A stretch of DNA of 64,000 nucleotides, from assembly GCF_001456115.1 (NCBI RefSeq), contig NZ_CP013264.1:1100001-1164000 (forward strand), in the 5' to 3' direction. This document shows, in pieces, positions 52,623-61,172 of the stretch. Each line of letters starts with the position of its first letter. Within the stretch, counting starts at the first letter, position 1. A model generated the notes under the pieces. The model was not told where the DNA came from. It was given only the letters and a program-made list of their open reading frames with translations, and did not search any database. Position numbers and translations under genes: made by a program. The stretch is from Sphingobium baderi. GTDB taxonomy: Bacteria; Pseudomonadota; Alphaproteobacteria; Sphingomonadales; Sphingomonadaceae.

Positions 52623-52683
52623 GTTGGTCCAGATCCTGTCACATAGCACGGCCCGGTCCTTTTGCCTCTGGCGCCGACTCAAT

Positions 52684-52697
52684 AATGTATATACTTA
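52684..52697. promoter_or_regulatory. HutC operator candidate
   Basis: The divergent hutI/hutF spacer holds the 8-bp palindrome GTATATAC (52687-52694) within an AATGTATATACTTA context. This resembles the TGTATATACA-type core bound by HutC in pseudomonads. Its central position would let one HutC dimer govern both hut transcripts. A weaker inverted repeat, GGACA...TGTCC, follows at 52701-52720. Confidence 0.6.
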
Positions 52698-52736
52698 ATT
52701 GGACAGGTCAGCGCTTGTCCAGACGGAAGGGAAAGA

Positions 52737-54092
52737 ATGCGGCTTTGGTTCGAAGCGGCCCTGTTGCCTGAAGGGTGGCGGGATCATGTCCGGGTCACGG
52801 TGGCGGACGGCCTGATCGTGCAGGTTTTGCCGGACACGCTCCCGGCTCCAGATGACGAACGCCATGGCCCAGCGATTCCTGGCCTTGCCAATCTGCACAG
52901 CCATGCTTTCCAGCGCGGCATCGCGGGTCTGACCGAGCGGGCGGGAAGCGGCTCCGACAGTTTCTGGACATGGCGGGAGGCCATGTATCGCTTCGTCGAC
53001 CGGCTCGATCCGGAAGGGCTGCGCGCCATCGCTGCTCTTGCCTATGTCGAGATGCTGGAAAGCGGCTTCACCCGTGTTGGCGAGTTCCATTATCTGCACC
53101 ATGATCGCGACGGCCAACGCTATGCCGACCGTGCAGCCATGTCCTGCGTCATCGCCGAGGCGGCGCGCGAAAGCGGCATTGCGCTGACGCTGCTCCCCGT
53201 ATTCTACGCGCATGCAGGGTTTGGCGGGACGCCGCCCACGCAGGGGCAGAGGCGCTTCGTCCACGACCTCGACGGCTATGCCACCCTGCTGGAGGCGGCG
53301 GGTAAGGTGATCGCCGACCTTGAAGGCGCGGTGCTGGGCGTCGCGCCGCATAGCCTGCGCGCCGTCCTGCCGGAGGAACTCTCCCAGATTACGGCGCTGC
53401 TTCTGCAAGGCCCGGTCCACATCCACATCGCCGAGCAGATGGCGGAGGTGGACGACTGCCTTGCGTGGAGCGGCCAGCGTCCGGTGGAATGGCTGTTCGA
53501 CCATGCATCGGTGGACAGGCGCTGGTGCCTTGTCCACGCAACCCATGTTACGCCCGAAGAACTGGGCCGGATCGCCGATAGGCAAGCGGTCGTCGGTCTG
53601 TGTCCCATTACCGAGGCCAATCTGGGCGATGGCATCTTTCCCGCACGCGCCTTCCTAAACAAGGGCGGGCGGATCGGCGTTGGCTCCGATTCCAATGTGG
53701 AGATCGATGCGGCAGCGGAACTACGCCTGCTCGAATATGGCCAGCGCCTCCAGCATCGGGGCCGCAACCTTCTGGCGGGAGGGCCGGGCCAGTCCACCGG
53801 CGGCAGCCTCTTTCGCGCCGTTCAAGGCGGCGGAGCACAGGCCAGCGGGCAACAGCCGCATGGACTGGCGGTGGGCGCGCCCGCCGACATCGTCGCCTTC
53901 CGGCCGGACCATAGCGTGTTGGTGGAACGCCGCGAGGATGCGATCCTCGACAGCTGGATTTTTGCGGGCGGGAAGGCGCTGGTCGATAGCGTCTGGCGTC
54001 ATGGCCGCAGGCGCGTTAGCGAAGGCCGCCATCTGGCGCGCCCCGCGATCGAGGCACGCTATCGCCGGACATTGGGGGCCTATCTGGATTGA
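52737..54092 (+). CDS. hutF: Formimidoylglutamate deiminase
   Basis: The 451-residue amidohydrolase has the 'GLANLHSHAFQRGIAGL' metal motif (H-x-H), 'FHYLHHDRDGQRY', 'HIHIAEQMAEVDDCLAW' (His, metal ligand), 'WCLVHATHV' and 'RIGVGSDSNVEID' (catalytic Asp). It hydrolyses N-formimidoyl-glutamate to N-formyl-glutamate and ammonia, which HutG then cleaves. The start at 52737 follows a GGAAGGGAAAG ribosome site. Its stop overlaps the TTG start of hutC. Confidence 0.94.
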   Translation: MRLWFEAALLPEGWRDHVRVTVADGLIVQVLPDTLPAPDDERHGPAIPGLANLHSHAFQRGIAGLTERAGSGSDSFWTWREAMYRFVDRLDPEGLRAIAALAYVEMLESGFTRVGEFHYLHHDRDGQRYADRAAMSCVIAEAARESGIALTLLPVFYAHAGFGGTPPTQGQRRFVHDLDGYATLLEAAGKVIADLEGAVLGVAPHSLRAVLPEELSQITALLLQGPVHIHIAEQMAEVDDCLAWSGQRPVEWLFDHASVDRRWCLVHATHVTPEELGRIADRQAVVGLCPITEANLGDGIFPARAFLNKGGRIGVGSDSNVEIDAAAELRLLEYGQRLQHRGRNLLAGGPGQSTGGSLFRAVQGGGAQASGQQPHGLAVGAPADIVAFRPDHSVLVERREDAILDSWIFAGGKALVDSVWRHGRRRVSEGRHLARPAIEARYRRTLGAYLD

Positions 54093-54808
54093 CGGAGCAG
54101 AAGAACAAAAGCGCGCAAGCGATCCACAGCCGTATCCGGCAGGATATCGAAACGCGCATCATGTCGGGTGAATGGCGCCCGGGCCACCGCATTCCTTATG
54201 AACATGAGTGGATGGCGCTTTACGGTTGTTCCCGCATGACGGTGAACAAGGCGCTGCGCTCGCTGGTCCAGGCGGGGCTTCTGGAAAGCCGCAGACGCGC
54301 GGGCACTTTTGTCGCGGCGCCCCGCTTCCACCGCGCCGCGCTCGAAATTCCCGACATCCGCGCTGAAGTGGCTGAGCAGGGATTGGCCTATCGCATCGAA
54401 CTCATCCGCTGCGAGCGCCGTCATGCCGATGACGGGGACAAGGCGCTGCTTCAGGTTTCAGGCGGCGACATCCTCGCCATAAAATGTCGCCATTTCGCGG
54501 ATGACCAACCCTATGCGTTGGAACATCGCCTCATCAACCTTGATGCCGTGCCCGAGGCGGCTGGAGTCGATTTTTCCACTGAACCGCCCGGTTCGTGGCT
54601 GCTGGGCCATGTCCCGTGGACGGAGGCCGAACATCGTATCACCGCGATCAACGTGGATGCCGCCGCTGCCGCGCAACTGGGTGTCGCCACGGGCCACGCC
54701 TGCATCTCGCTCGAACGCTGGACGTGGCGCGGGGATGAACGGATTACCTATGCGCGACAGGTTTATCCAGGCGAACGCTATGCGCTGGTCGCGCATTTTC
54801 GGGCATAA
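54089..54808 (+). CDS. hutC: Histidine utilisation repressor, GntR family
   Basis: The 239-residue protein has an N-terminal winged helix ('IRQDIETRIMSGEWRPGHRIPYEHEWMALYGCSRMTVNKALRSLVQAGLLESRRRAGTFVA') and a C-terminal UTRA ligand domain ('AYRIELIRCERRH', 'YALEHRLINLDAVPEAAGVDF', 'ERWTWRGDERITYARQVYPGERYALVAHF'). It begins with TTG, overlapping the hutF stop by 4 nt (TTGA). HutC releases DNA when it binds urocanate. It probably represses both hut transcripts through the site at 52684-52697 and so its own synthesis. Confidence 0.94.
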   Translation: MTEQKNKSAQAIHSRIRQDIETRIMSGEWRPGHRIPYEHEWMALYGCSRMTVNKALRSLVQAGLLESRRRAGTFVAAPRFHRAALEIPDIRAEVAEQGLAYRIELIRCERRHADDGDKALLQVSGGDILAIKCRHFADDQPYALEHRLINLDAVPEAAGVDFSTEPPGSWLLGHVPWTEAEHRITAINVDAAAAAQLGVATGHACISLERWTWRGDERITYARQVYPGERYALVAHFRA

Positions 54809-54847
54809 CATTTTCCTGTGCTCCTGCTTTCGCGGGAACAGGGTACG

Positions 54848-55321
54848 TCAATCTTGACGTTCCAGCAGCTTTTCCACCAAGTTGGCCGCTGCTATCGTCA
54901 CATCGCTCCACGTCACATCGAACCCCTCCGCATCGCCGAAATAGGGATCGGTTACGTTCGTCCCCTCCCGCCCCGGCACAAGGTCCATCAACAGCGCTAG
55001 ATGCGCCGTTCCGTCCGCCGGGCGAATGCGGCGCAGGTCGCGCAGATTTTCTCCGTCGAGCGCGAAAATATGCTCGAAGCGATAGAAATCCTCTGCCTGC
55101 ACCTGCCGCCCGCGATAGGTGCTGATGTCGATCCCATGACGCAGCGCCACCGCCTGCGCGCGCGGATCAGGGGGCGACCCAATATGCCAGTCGCCTGTTC
55201 CGGCCGAATCCGCCTCCGCTGCCAGCCGCGCCAGTGCTGCCTGTTCGCGGAACGCGGCTTCGGCAAGCGGCGAACGGCAGATATTGCCAAGGCACACGAA
55301 CAGGACGGAAGGCTTGCTCAT
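54848..55321 (-). CDS. Low-molecular-weight protein-tyrosine phosphatase
   Basis: The 157-residue protein is a complete LMW-PTP: P-loop 'LFVCLGNICRSPLAEAAF' (Cys near residue 10, Arg at 16), 'GTGDWHIGSPPDPRAQAVALRHGIDI' and the general-acid motif 'NVTDPYFGDAEGFD' (Asp-Pro). Unlike the phosphatase at 5351-5902 it has the standard start and length. It overlaps the ATPase gene upstream by 4 nt and is therefore coupled to it. The function of this pairing is not known; the substrate may be a tyrosine-phosphorylated protein or a small phosphate ester. Confidence 0.93.
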   Translation of the reverse strand: MSKPSVLFVCLGNICRSPLAEAAFREQAALARLAAEADSAGTGDWHIGSPPDPRAQAVALRHGIDISTYRGRQVQAEDFYRFEHIFALDGENLRDLRRIRPADGTAHLALLMDLVPGREGTNVTDPYFGDAEGFDVTWSDVTIAAANLVEKLLERQD

Positions 55322-56772
55322 CCTTCCGCCGCCGCTGTCGAAAGTCCGAGTTGCGGCACGCCGATGGACCGCCGCCCGCCAAAATCCGTCCGCGCCACGA
55401 TCACGCCCAGCTTCTCCATATAGTCGATCAGCCGCCGCACCCGACCCGGCGAACTGGTGCCATAGGCTCGCGCCAGCTCCGCGTCATCGGGGCAGGGTAG
55501 CCCCTGCATCGCCGCACGCGCGATCAGAAGGAAGGGGGCCAGCATATCCTCCGGCAGAGGGTCGGCCGCCCGCAGCGCATCCTCCCAGCGTGGGTCGGCG
55601 GCATCGGCCATCCCCGCCTGCGCCATGGCGAAGCGCTTGCGGAAGGCGGGCAGATCGATGGGCGCGCGCTTCAGTCCCTTCATCCGGCAGCGCACGGTGA
55701 AGTCCTGATAGAGCGTCGACACGCTTGGCTGCGCTTCCCCAAGGTCGGCGACGATATCCTCCAGCACCGCGACGATGACGCCGTCGGATTCGCCCATGTC
55801 GAACTCCGGCTCCACCGGCTTGGCGGAAGGCGCGGCGGCAAGGGCGCGCATCACTTCCTCCGCAGGCAGCGGCGCGGGTTCGGGCCGGGACGGCGGCGGG
55901 GGGAGCGCGCTCTCCTCCTCCACCTGTGCGAACAACAATTCCTGCATGTCGCCGGTCGCGGCGGCGGGCGGCGGCATCAGCTTGTGCGTGCCGCCGCGCG
56001 TGCTGGTCTTGACCGAACCGATCTTGACTGCGACCGGACGGCGGCAGATCGCCGGACCCAGCGCGAGAAACCGTCCGCGTTCCAGATCACGAATCTGCTC
56101 CGCCTGCCGCCGCTCCATGCCGAGCAGGTCGGCGGCGCGCGCCATGTCGATGTCGAGGAAGGTGCGCCCCATCAGGAAGTTCGACGCTTCGGCCGCCACA
56201 TTCTTGGCGAGCTTCGCCAGCCGCTGCGTCGCGATCACGCCAGCCAGCCCGCGCTTGCGCCCCCGGCACATGAGGTTTGTCATCGCCGCCAGCGACAGTC
56301 GCCGCGCCTCGTCCGATACGTCGCCTGCGGCCACCGGCGCGAACATCTGCGCTTCATCGACCACGACGAGCGCGGGATACCAATGATCGCGCGGCGCGTC
56401 GAACAGGGTGGACAGGAATGTCGCGGCGCATTTCATCTGCGCTTCCAGCTCCAGCGATTCGAGACTGAGCACGACGGAAGCGCGATGTTCGCGAATCCGG
56501 GTCGCCATCGTGACGATCTCGCGCTCATTATAGTCGCCCGCATCGATCACCACATGGCCATATTCATCGGCCAGCGTGACGAAATCGCCCTCCGGATCGA
56601 TCACCACCTGCTGCACCAGCGGGGCGCTTTCCTCCAGCAGCCGGCGCAGCAGATGCGACTTGCCCGACCCCGAATTGCCTTGCACGAGCAGGCGGGTGGC
56701 GAGCAATTCTTCCACATCGACCAGCACGGGGTTTCCCGAGCCGTCTGTTCCTATGCTGATACTGGCGGTCAC
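55318..56772 (-). CDS. HerA-like (DUF87) ATPase
   Basis: The 484-residue protein starts with GTG at 56772 ('MTASISIGTDGSGNPVLVDVEELL'). It has Walker A 'GNSGSGKS' (residues 32-39), Walker B 'ALVVVDEAQMF' and 'GRKRGLAGVIATQRLAKLAKNVAAEASNFLMGRTFLDIDMARAADLLG' with the arginine-finger region. The C-terminal 200 residues contain a Pro/Ala-rich linker and a winged-helix-like end ('LARAYGTSSPGRVRRLIDYMEKLGVIV'). HerA-type ATPases are hexameric DNA translocases, but no NurA-type nuclease is nearby, so the role is open. It is divergent from ppc. Confidence 0.82.
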   Translation of the reverse strand: MTASISIGTDGSGNPVLVDVEELLATRLLVQGNSGSGKSHLLRRLLEESAPLVQQVVIDPEGDFVTLADEYGHVVIDAGDYNEREIVTMATRIREHRASVVLSLESLELEAQMKCAATFLSTLFDAPRDHWYPALVVVDEAQMFAPVAAGDVSDEARRLSLAAMTNLMCRGRKRGLAGVIATQRLAKLAKNVAAEASNFLMGRTFLDIDMARAADLLGMERRQAEQIRDLERGRFLALGPAICRRPVAVKIGSVKTSTRGGTHKLMPPPAAATGDMQELLFAQVEEESALPPPPSRPEPAPLPAEEVMRALAAAPSAKPVEPEFDMGESDGVIVAVLEDIVADLGEAQPSVSTLYQDFTVRCRMKGLKRAPIDLPAFRKRFAMAQAGMADAADPRWEDALRAADPLPEDMLAPFLLIARAAMQGLPCPDDAELARAYGTSSPGRVRRLIDYMEKLGVIVARTDFGGRRSIGVPQLGLSTAAAEG

Positions 56773-56882
56773 GCATGTCCTTTGGCCCAGCCTGCGTCCC
56801 CGGCGCAAGCCCTGCCGCATCGAAGGGACATAAAGGGATGTTTCCCTTGACCCGCCCCATGGTGCGATGCAGCATCCCTTCC

Positions 56883-59585
56883 ATGGCGACTCCTGTATCT
56901 TCGACGGGCGCTCCGGCGATCACGCAAAACCCCGATATCCGCTATCTTGGCCGTTTGCTGGGCGATGTCATCCGCGCTTATGGCGGGGACAAGCTTTACA
57001 AGCAGACCGAATATATCCGCTCCGCCTCGGTGGACCGGGCGCGGGGGATTCAGGGCGCGGATGTCACCGACACTGGCCTCGATGCCTTGAGCCTGGACGA
57101 TACGCTCTCCTTCGTGCGCGGTTTCATGCTGTTTTCGATGCTCGCCAATCTGGCAGAGGACAGGCAGGGCGTCGCCGCAGAGCCGGGCGCGGATGTCGCC
57201 TCCGCCCTCAAGCGGCTGGAAAGTGAGGGCATCGGCCATGATGCCGTGATGAAGCTGCTGGATCATGCGCTGGTCGTGCCGGTGCTGACCGCGCATCCGA
57301 CCGAGGTGCGGCGCAAGAGCATGATCGACCATCGCAACCGCATCGCCGACCTCATGCGCCTGCGCGACGCGGGGCGCGCCGAAACCGACGAGGGCGAAAA
57401 TCTGGATGAGGCGATCTTCCGCCAGATCGCCCTGCTGTGGCAGACGCGCCCGCTGCGCCGGGAAAAGCTGTTCGTCGCGGACGAGATCGAAAATGTCCTG
57501 ACCTATCTGCGCGACATCTTCCTTCCCACCTTGCCAGCGCTCTACGCCCGGTGGGAGCGGGTGTTGGAGGGGCGTCCGCACAGTTTCCTGCGCGTGGGAT
57601 CGTGGATCGGCGGCGACCGCGACGGCAATCCCTTTGTCCAGGCGCCGCAGCTTCGCTTCGCCCTGTCGCGCGCCTGCCAGGCGGCGCTGGGCTATTATCT
57701 GGAAGCCATGCATGCGTTGGGCGCGGAACTCTCGCTCTCCACTGAACTCGCCCATGTGCCCCAGCCGGTGCTGGACCTGGCGCAAGCGAGCGGCGACGAT
57801 TCCCCCAGCCGGCAAGATGAACCCTATCGCCGCGCCATTTCCGGCATCTATGCTCGTCTTGCCGCGACCTATGCCGCGCATATGGGTCATGCGCCGCCGC
57901 GCCCTTCGACGCTGAGCGGCGATCCCTATGCCAGCCCCGCCGAACTGCGCCGCGATCTCGTCACCGTCGCGCAGGGCCTTGCGAGCGAAGGCGATGGCGC
58001 GCTGGCGACCGGCGGTGCGCTGGGCCGCCTGATCCGGGCGGTCGAGACGTTCGGTTTCCACCTCGCCACGCTCGACATGCGGCAGAATAGCGACGTGCAT
58101 CAGCGCGTCGTCGCGGAATTGTTGAAGAAGGCGGGCGTCGAGGACGACTATGGAAATCTCGACGAATTTGCGCGCATCGCCCTCTTGCGCCGGGAACTGG
58201 CGAGCAACCGTCCGCTCGGCACCCGCTTTTCCGACTATTCGGAGGAAACCGCTTCCGAACTCGCCATCGTGGAGGCGGCGGCGGAGGCGCACCGCATCTA
58301 CGGCCCGCAATGCATCACCCACTATATCATTTCCAAGGCGGAAAGCGTTTCGGACCTGCTGGAGGTCAATATCCTCCTGAAGGAGGCGGGCCTCTGGCGC
58401 GTGGGCGCGGACGGTGATCCCCCACAGGCCGCCATCATGGCGGTGCCGTTGTTCGAAACCATCGCCGACCTTGAAGCCGCGCCCAAGATCATGTCCGCCT
58501 ATTTCGGTCTGCCGGAGATTTCCGGCGTGGTGCAGGCGCGCGGCCATCAGGAAGTGATGATCGGCTATTCGGACAGCAACAAGGACGGCGGCTACATCAC
58601 CTCCACCTGGGGCCTGTTCAAGGCGAGCAAGGCGCTGGAGCCGGTCTTCGCGCAGGCGGGCGCGGCGATGCAGCTTTTCCATGGCCGGGGCGGCGCGGTC
58701 GGGCGCGGTGGCGGCTCCTCCTTCGCCGCCATTCAGGCCCAGCCCAGGGGCACGGTGCAGGGCCGCATCCGCATCACCGAACAGGGCGAGGTGATTGCCG
58801 CCAAATATGGCACGCGCGACGTCGCCATGGCCAATCTGGAGGCGATGACCAGCGCGACCCTGCTTGCCAGCCTGGAGCCGGAGGGCATTTCCCGGCGCGA
58901 TGCAGCCCGCTTCGCTGCCGCGATGGACGAACTGTCGCAGATGGCTTTCACCGCCTATCGTGACCTTGTTTACAAAACAGAGGGGTTCAAGGAATTTTTC
59001 CGCGAGCTGACGCCCATTCAGGAAATCTCCGGGCTCAAGATCGGCTCCCGCCCTGCCAGCCGCACCCAGAGCACGCGGATCGAGGATCTGCGCGCCATCC
59101 CCTGGGTGTTCAGCTGGTCGCAGGCGCGGGTGATGCTGCCGGGCTGGTATGGCGTCGGTCACGCGCTTGCCGCGTTCGAGGACAAGGCGCTGCTCGCCGA
59201 TATGGCGCAAAGCTGGTCTTTCCTCGATTCCGCTTTCGACAATCTGGAGATGGTGCTGGCGAAATCCGATCTTGGCATCGCCGCGCGCTATCTGCCGCTG
59301 GTCGAGGATCAGGCAAGGGCCGCGACGATTTTCGCCCGCATCCGCGATGGCTGGGCTATGACCCATGACGGCCTGCTCGCTGCCACCGGTCAGTCGCGTC
59401 TGCTGGAAAAGAATCCGAAGCTTGACGAATCCATCCGTCTACGCCTGCCTTATATCGAGCCGCTGAACCTGCTTCAGGTAGAACTGCTGAAACGCCATCG
59501 CGCCGGAGAAGAAGATCCCCGCATCAGGGAAGGCATCGAATTGTCGATCAACGCGATCGCGACCGCGCTCCGCAACAGCGGTTGA
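56883..59585 (+). CDS. ppc: Phosphoenolpyruvate carboxylase
   Basis: The 900-residue protein has the two PEPC signatures: 'VLTAHPTEVRRKSMIDHRNRIADLMRLRD' with catalytic His138, and 'MIGYSDSNKDGGYITSTWGLFKASKALEPVF' with the substrate-binding Lys. 'LFHGRGGAVGRGGGSS' is the glycine-rich active loop. The C-terminus ('NAIATALRNSG') has the conserved x-N-[TS]-G end. It carboxylates PEP to oxaloacetate to refill the TCA cycle. The ATG at 56883 was chosen; 36 codons upstream are not part of the family. It is transcribed alone and followed by hairpins. Confidence 0.96.
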   Translation: MATPVSSTGAPAITQNPDIRYLGRLLGDVIRAYGGDKLYKQTEYIRSASVDRARGIQGADVTDTGLDALSLDDTLSFVRGFMLFSMLANLAEDRQGVAAEPGADVASALKRLESEGIGHDAVMKLLDHALVVPVLTAHPTEVRRKSMIDHRNRIADLMRLRDAGRAETDEGENLDEAIFRQIALLWQTRPLRREKLFVADEIENVLTYLRDIFLPTLPALYARWERVLEGRPHSFLRVGSWIGGDRDGNPFVQAPQLRFALSRACQAALGYYLEAMHALGAELSLSTELAHVPQPVLDLAQASGDDSPSRQDEPYRRAISGIYARLAATYAAHMGHAPPRPSTLSGDPYASPAELRRDLVTVAQGLASEGDGALATGGALGRLIRAVETFGFHLATLDMRQNSDVHQRVVAELLKKAGVEDDYGNLDEFARIALLRRELASNRPLGTRFSDYSEETASELAIVEAAAEAHRIYGPQCITHYIISKAESVSDLLEVNILLKEAGLWRVGADGDPPQAAIMAVPLFETIADLEAAPKIMSAYFGLPEISGVVQARGHQEVMIGYSDSNKDGGYITSTWGLFKASKALEPVFAQAGAAMQLFHGRGGAVGRGGGSSFAAIQAQPRGTVQGRIRITEQGEVIAAKYGTRDVAMANLEAMTSATLLASLEPEGISRRDAARFAAAMDELSQMAFTAYRDLVYKTEGFKEFFRELTPIQEISGLKIGSRPASRTQSTRIEDLRAIPWVFSWSQARVMLPGWYGVGHALAAFEDKALLADMAQSWSFLDSAFDNLEMVLAKSDLGIAARYLPLVEDQARAATIFARIRDGWAMTHDGLLAATGQSRLLEKNPKLDESIRLRLPYIEPLNLLQVELLKRHRAGEEDPRIREGIELSINAIATALRNSG

Positions 59586-59590
59586 TATGA

Positions 59591-59684
59591 AGAGGACGAG
59601 CCAGCCTGCAGTCCAAATGGCTGACCCGTCCTCAACTCCTCCGGAGAGGAAGGGGGTGGGCGGACGCAAGGGAATGTCCGCCCA
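59591..59684 (+). terminator. Hairpins downstream of ppc
   Basis: Two strong inverted repeats lie between the convergent ppc and outer-membrane protein genes. GAGGACG...CGTCCTC (59591-59634) starts six bases after the ppc stop, and TGGGCGGAC...GTCCGCCCA (59657-59684, perfect 9 bp) stands just before the other gene's end. Neither has a long T-tract, so they are candidate, probably bidirectional, terminators. Confidence 0.5.
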
Positions 59685-59704
59685 AACCTTATGCGCTGTT
59701 CAGA

Positions 59705-60259
59705 TCAGAATTTGGCGACCACGCCCGCCATCGGACGGATGGAACGGAAATTCCCCAGAGTGTCGGCCTGGAAACGCAGGCGGATGGGGCTGCTCGTCGC
59801 CGTGCTGCCAAGGTCGGCGGCCGACAACTCCACGCCCGCGCCATAGGTGGTGCCGTGAAAGTCCGGGCTGTCGGAACCCAGCGCGTCGAAATTGACCCAG
59901 CGATAGCCGACCTTGCCGAAGATCAGGCTGTCCTTGCCCGCCTTCACGCCTGCGCGGCCAGCCACGCCATATTCCCAGTCGACATCGCCGCTGACGCCCT
60001 TGGACGCCGTGCCTTCGACGCCGATGACGATCGGCCCGGCGACATTATAGTTCACGCCCGCGACGCCTTCGACCATCCGGCCCTTATAGCCGACGGGCGG
60101 AATGCCCTCTTTGCCGGTTTCGCTGTCATAGTTATCCACGCCGCCCATTACGCCGACATAGGGTTCGATGCGGCGGGTGGAGCCTGCGTCGTCCTGGGCC
60201 ATGGCGGCAGCGGGAATGAAGGACGCAACGGCGACCGCCGCGAAAAGCAGTTTGTTCAT
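59705..60259 (-). CDS. Outer-membrane beta-barrel protein (OmpA-like small barrel)
   Basis: The 184-residue protein has a signal peptide (residues 1-22, ending 'AAAMAQ'). Alternating strands follow ('RIEPYVGVMGGVDNYD', 'MVEGVAGVNYNVAGPIVIGVEGTASKG', 'LIFGKVGYRWVNFDAL', 'HGTTYGAGVELSA', 'LRLRFQADTLGNFRS'), ending in 'MAGVVAKF', a C-terminal Phe typical of Bam substrates. Size and layout fit the 8-stranded porin-family/Omp25-like barrels common in alphaproteobacteria. Likely role is envelope stability. It is convergent with ppc and has a long upstream region shared with the lipoprotein gene. Confidence 0.85.
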   Translation of the reverse strand: MNKLLFAAVAVASFIPAAAMAQDDAGSTRRIEPYVGVMGGVDNYDSETGKEGIPPVGYKGRMVEGVAGVNYNVAGPIVIGVEGTASKGVSGDVDWEYGVAGRAGVKAGKDSLIFGKVGYRWVNFDALGSDSPDFHGTTYGAGVELSAADLGSTATSSPIRLRFQADTLGNFRSIRPMAGVVAKF

Positions 60260-60570
60260 GGGTGACCCTTTTTGTTGTTGGTGAAAAAATCGCGTCCGGG
60301 GTTTGGACCCCCGTCGTGCCCGGTGCGCTCAAAGCGGCCAAGGGCACATAAGGAAATCCGCCAGAGGCCTTGAAAGTTTCCTGAACAAACGCAAAATCCG
60401 GTCGATCCACCGAAATTGCGGCACAAATACAACGGTTTCTGTCAGCCCGGTGAACGGAGTGCGGTTTTTCTGAACCTCCGATAAATAACTCTTCGATCTG
60501 CCGGCCCATTCACAACCAATTCAACCAACGCGCGTTAGGGTGTTGGCAATATTGTTTAAGGAGAAAGGCG
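60260..60570. promoter_or_regulatory. Divergent control region between omp and lipoprotein genes
   Basis: This 311-bp spacer contains the promoters of both the outer-membrane protein and the lipoprotein. A GGGG...CCCC hairpin (CCGGGGTTTGGACCCCCG, about 60297-60314) sits in the omp leader just upstream of its T-rich and A-rich segment. An AAGGAGAAAGG ribosome site precedes the lipoprotein ATG. No gene is evident. Confidence 0.5.
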
Positions 60571-61149
60571 ATGGCCTTGTTTAAACGGCCTTTGCTCGCG
60601 GCGATGAGCCTTGCCGGAGCCCTCATGGTGGCTGGCTGTGCCTATGATGATGGCTATTATGGCGGCGTCGGTGTCGGCAGTGGCTATTATGGCGGCGACT
60701 ATTGGGATTCCGGTTATTATGGCTCAGGCTATGGATATGGCTGGAATGACGGCTATTATTATCCGGGCAGCGGCTATTATGTCTATGATCGCGGCGGCAA
60801 GCGCCACCGCTGGAATGACGGACAGCGCCGCTATTGGGAAAAGCGCCATGCTGAGCATCGCAACGATGACCGGTGGCGTGGCCAGGATCGCGATCGCTGG
60901 CAGGGGGGCAACCGGGATCGTTGGCAGAATCGCGACCGTGACGGGCGTCGGGATGGTAACTGGAACAATCGGCCCCAACGCCCGCAGACCACGCGCCCGC
61001 AAACGAATGACGGCGATCGAGGCCGTTGGCGCGGCGGCCGGGATGCCGTAACCTCGCCCCGGCCGCAAGCGCGTCCGGAAGCGCGGGTGCCCCGCTCCGA
61101 TGGAGGCCAACGCCAGCCGCGTGCCGGAAGAAGGCAGAATCCGAACTGA
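60571..61149 (+). CDS. Tyr/Gly-rich, Arg-rich lipoprotein
   Basis: The 192-residue protein has a lipoprotein signal ('LAGALMVAGCAYDDGYYGG', lipobox Cys23). A Tyr/Gly repeat region of GYYGG-like units (about 24-75) is followed by a basic domain with 'DRGGKRHRWNDGQRRYWEKRHAEHR' and Arg/Asp/Trp repeats (RDRWQ units, about 100-135). The end is a Pro/Gln/Arg tail. The design, an acidic or neutral tyrosine-rich part joined to a strongly basic part, suggests a surface or peptidoglycan-associated protein. No named family recognised. The next lipoprotein gene starts 23 bp downstream. Confidence 0.75.
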   Translation: MALFKRPLLAAMSLAGALMVAGCAYDDGYYGGVGVGSGYYGGDYWDSGYYGSGYGYGWNDGYYYPGSGYYVYDRGGKRHRWNDGQRRYWEKRHAEHRNDDRWRGQDRDRWQGGNRDRWQNRDRDGRRDGNWNNRPQRPQTTRPQTNDGDRGRWRGGRDAVTSPRPQARPEARVPRSDGGQRQPRAGRRQNPN

Positions 61150-61172
61150 ATAATATGGAGAGCGACGGACTG

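Noticed and set aside
56769..59366. 865-codon minus-strand open frame opposite ppc
   Set aside because: Shadow of ppc; the plus-strand product has both PEPC signatures and full length, while the antisense product has none.
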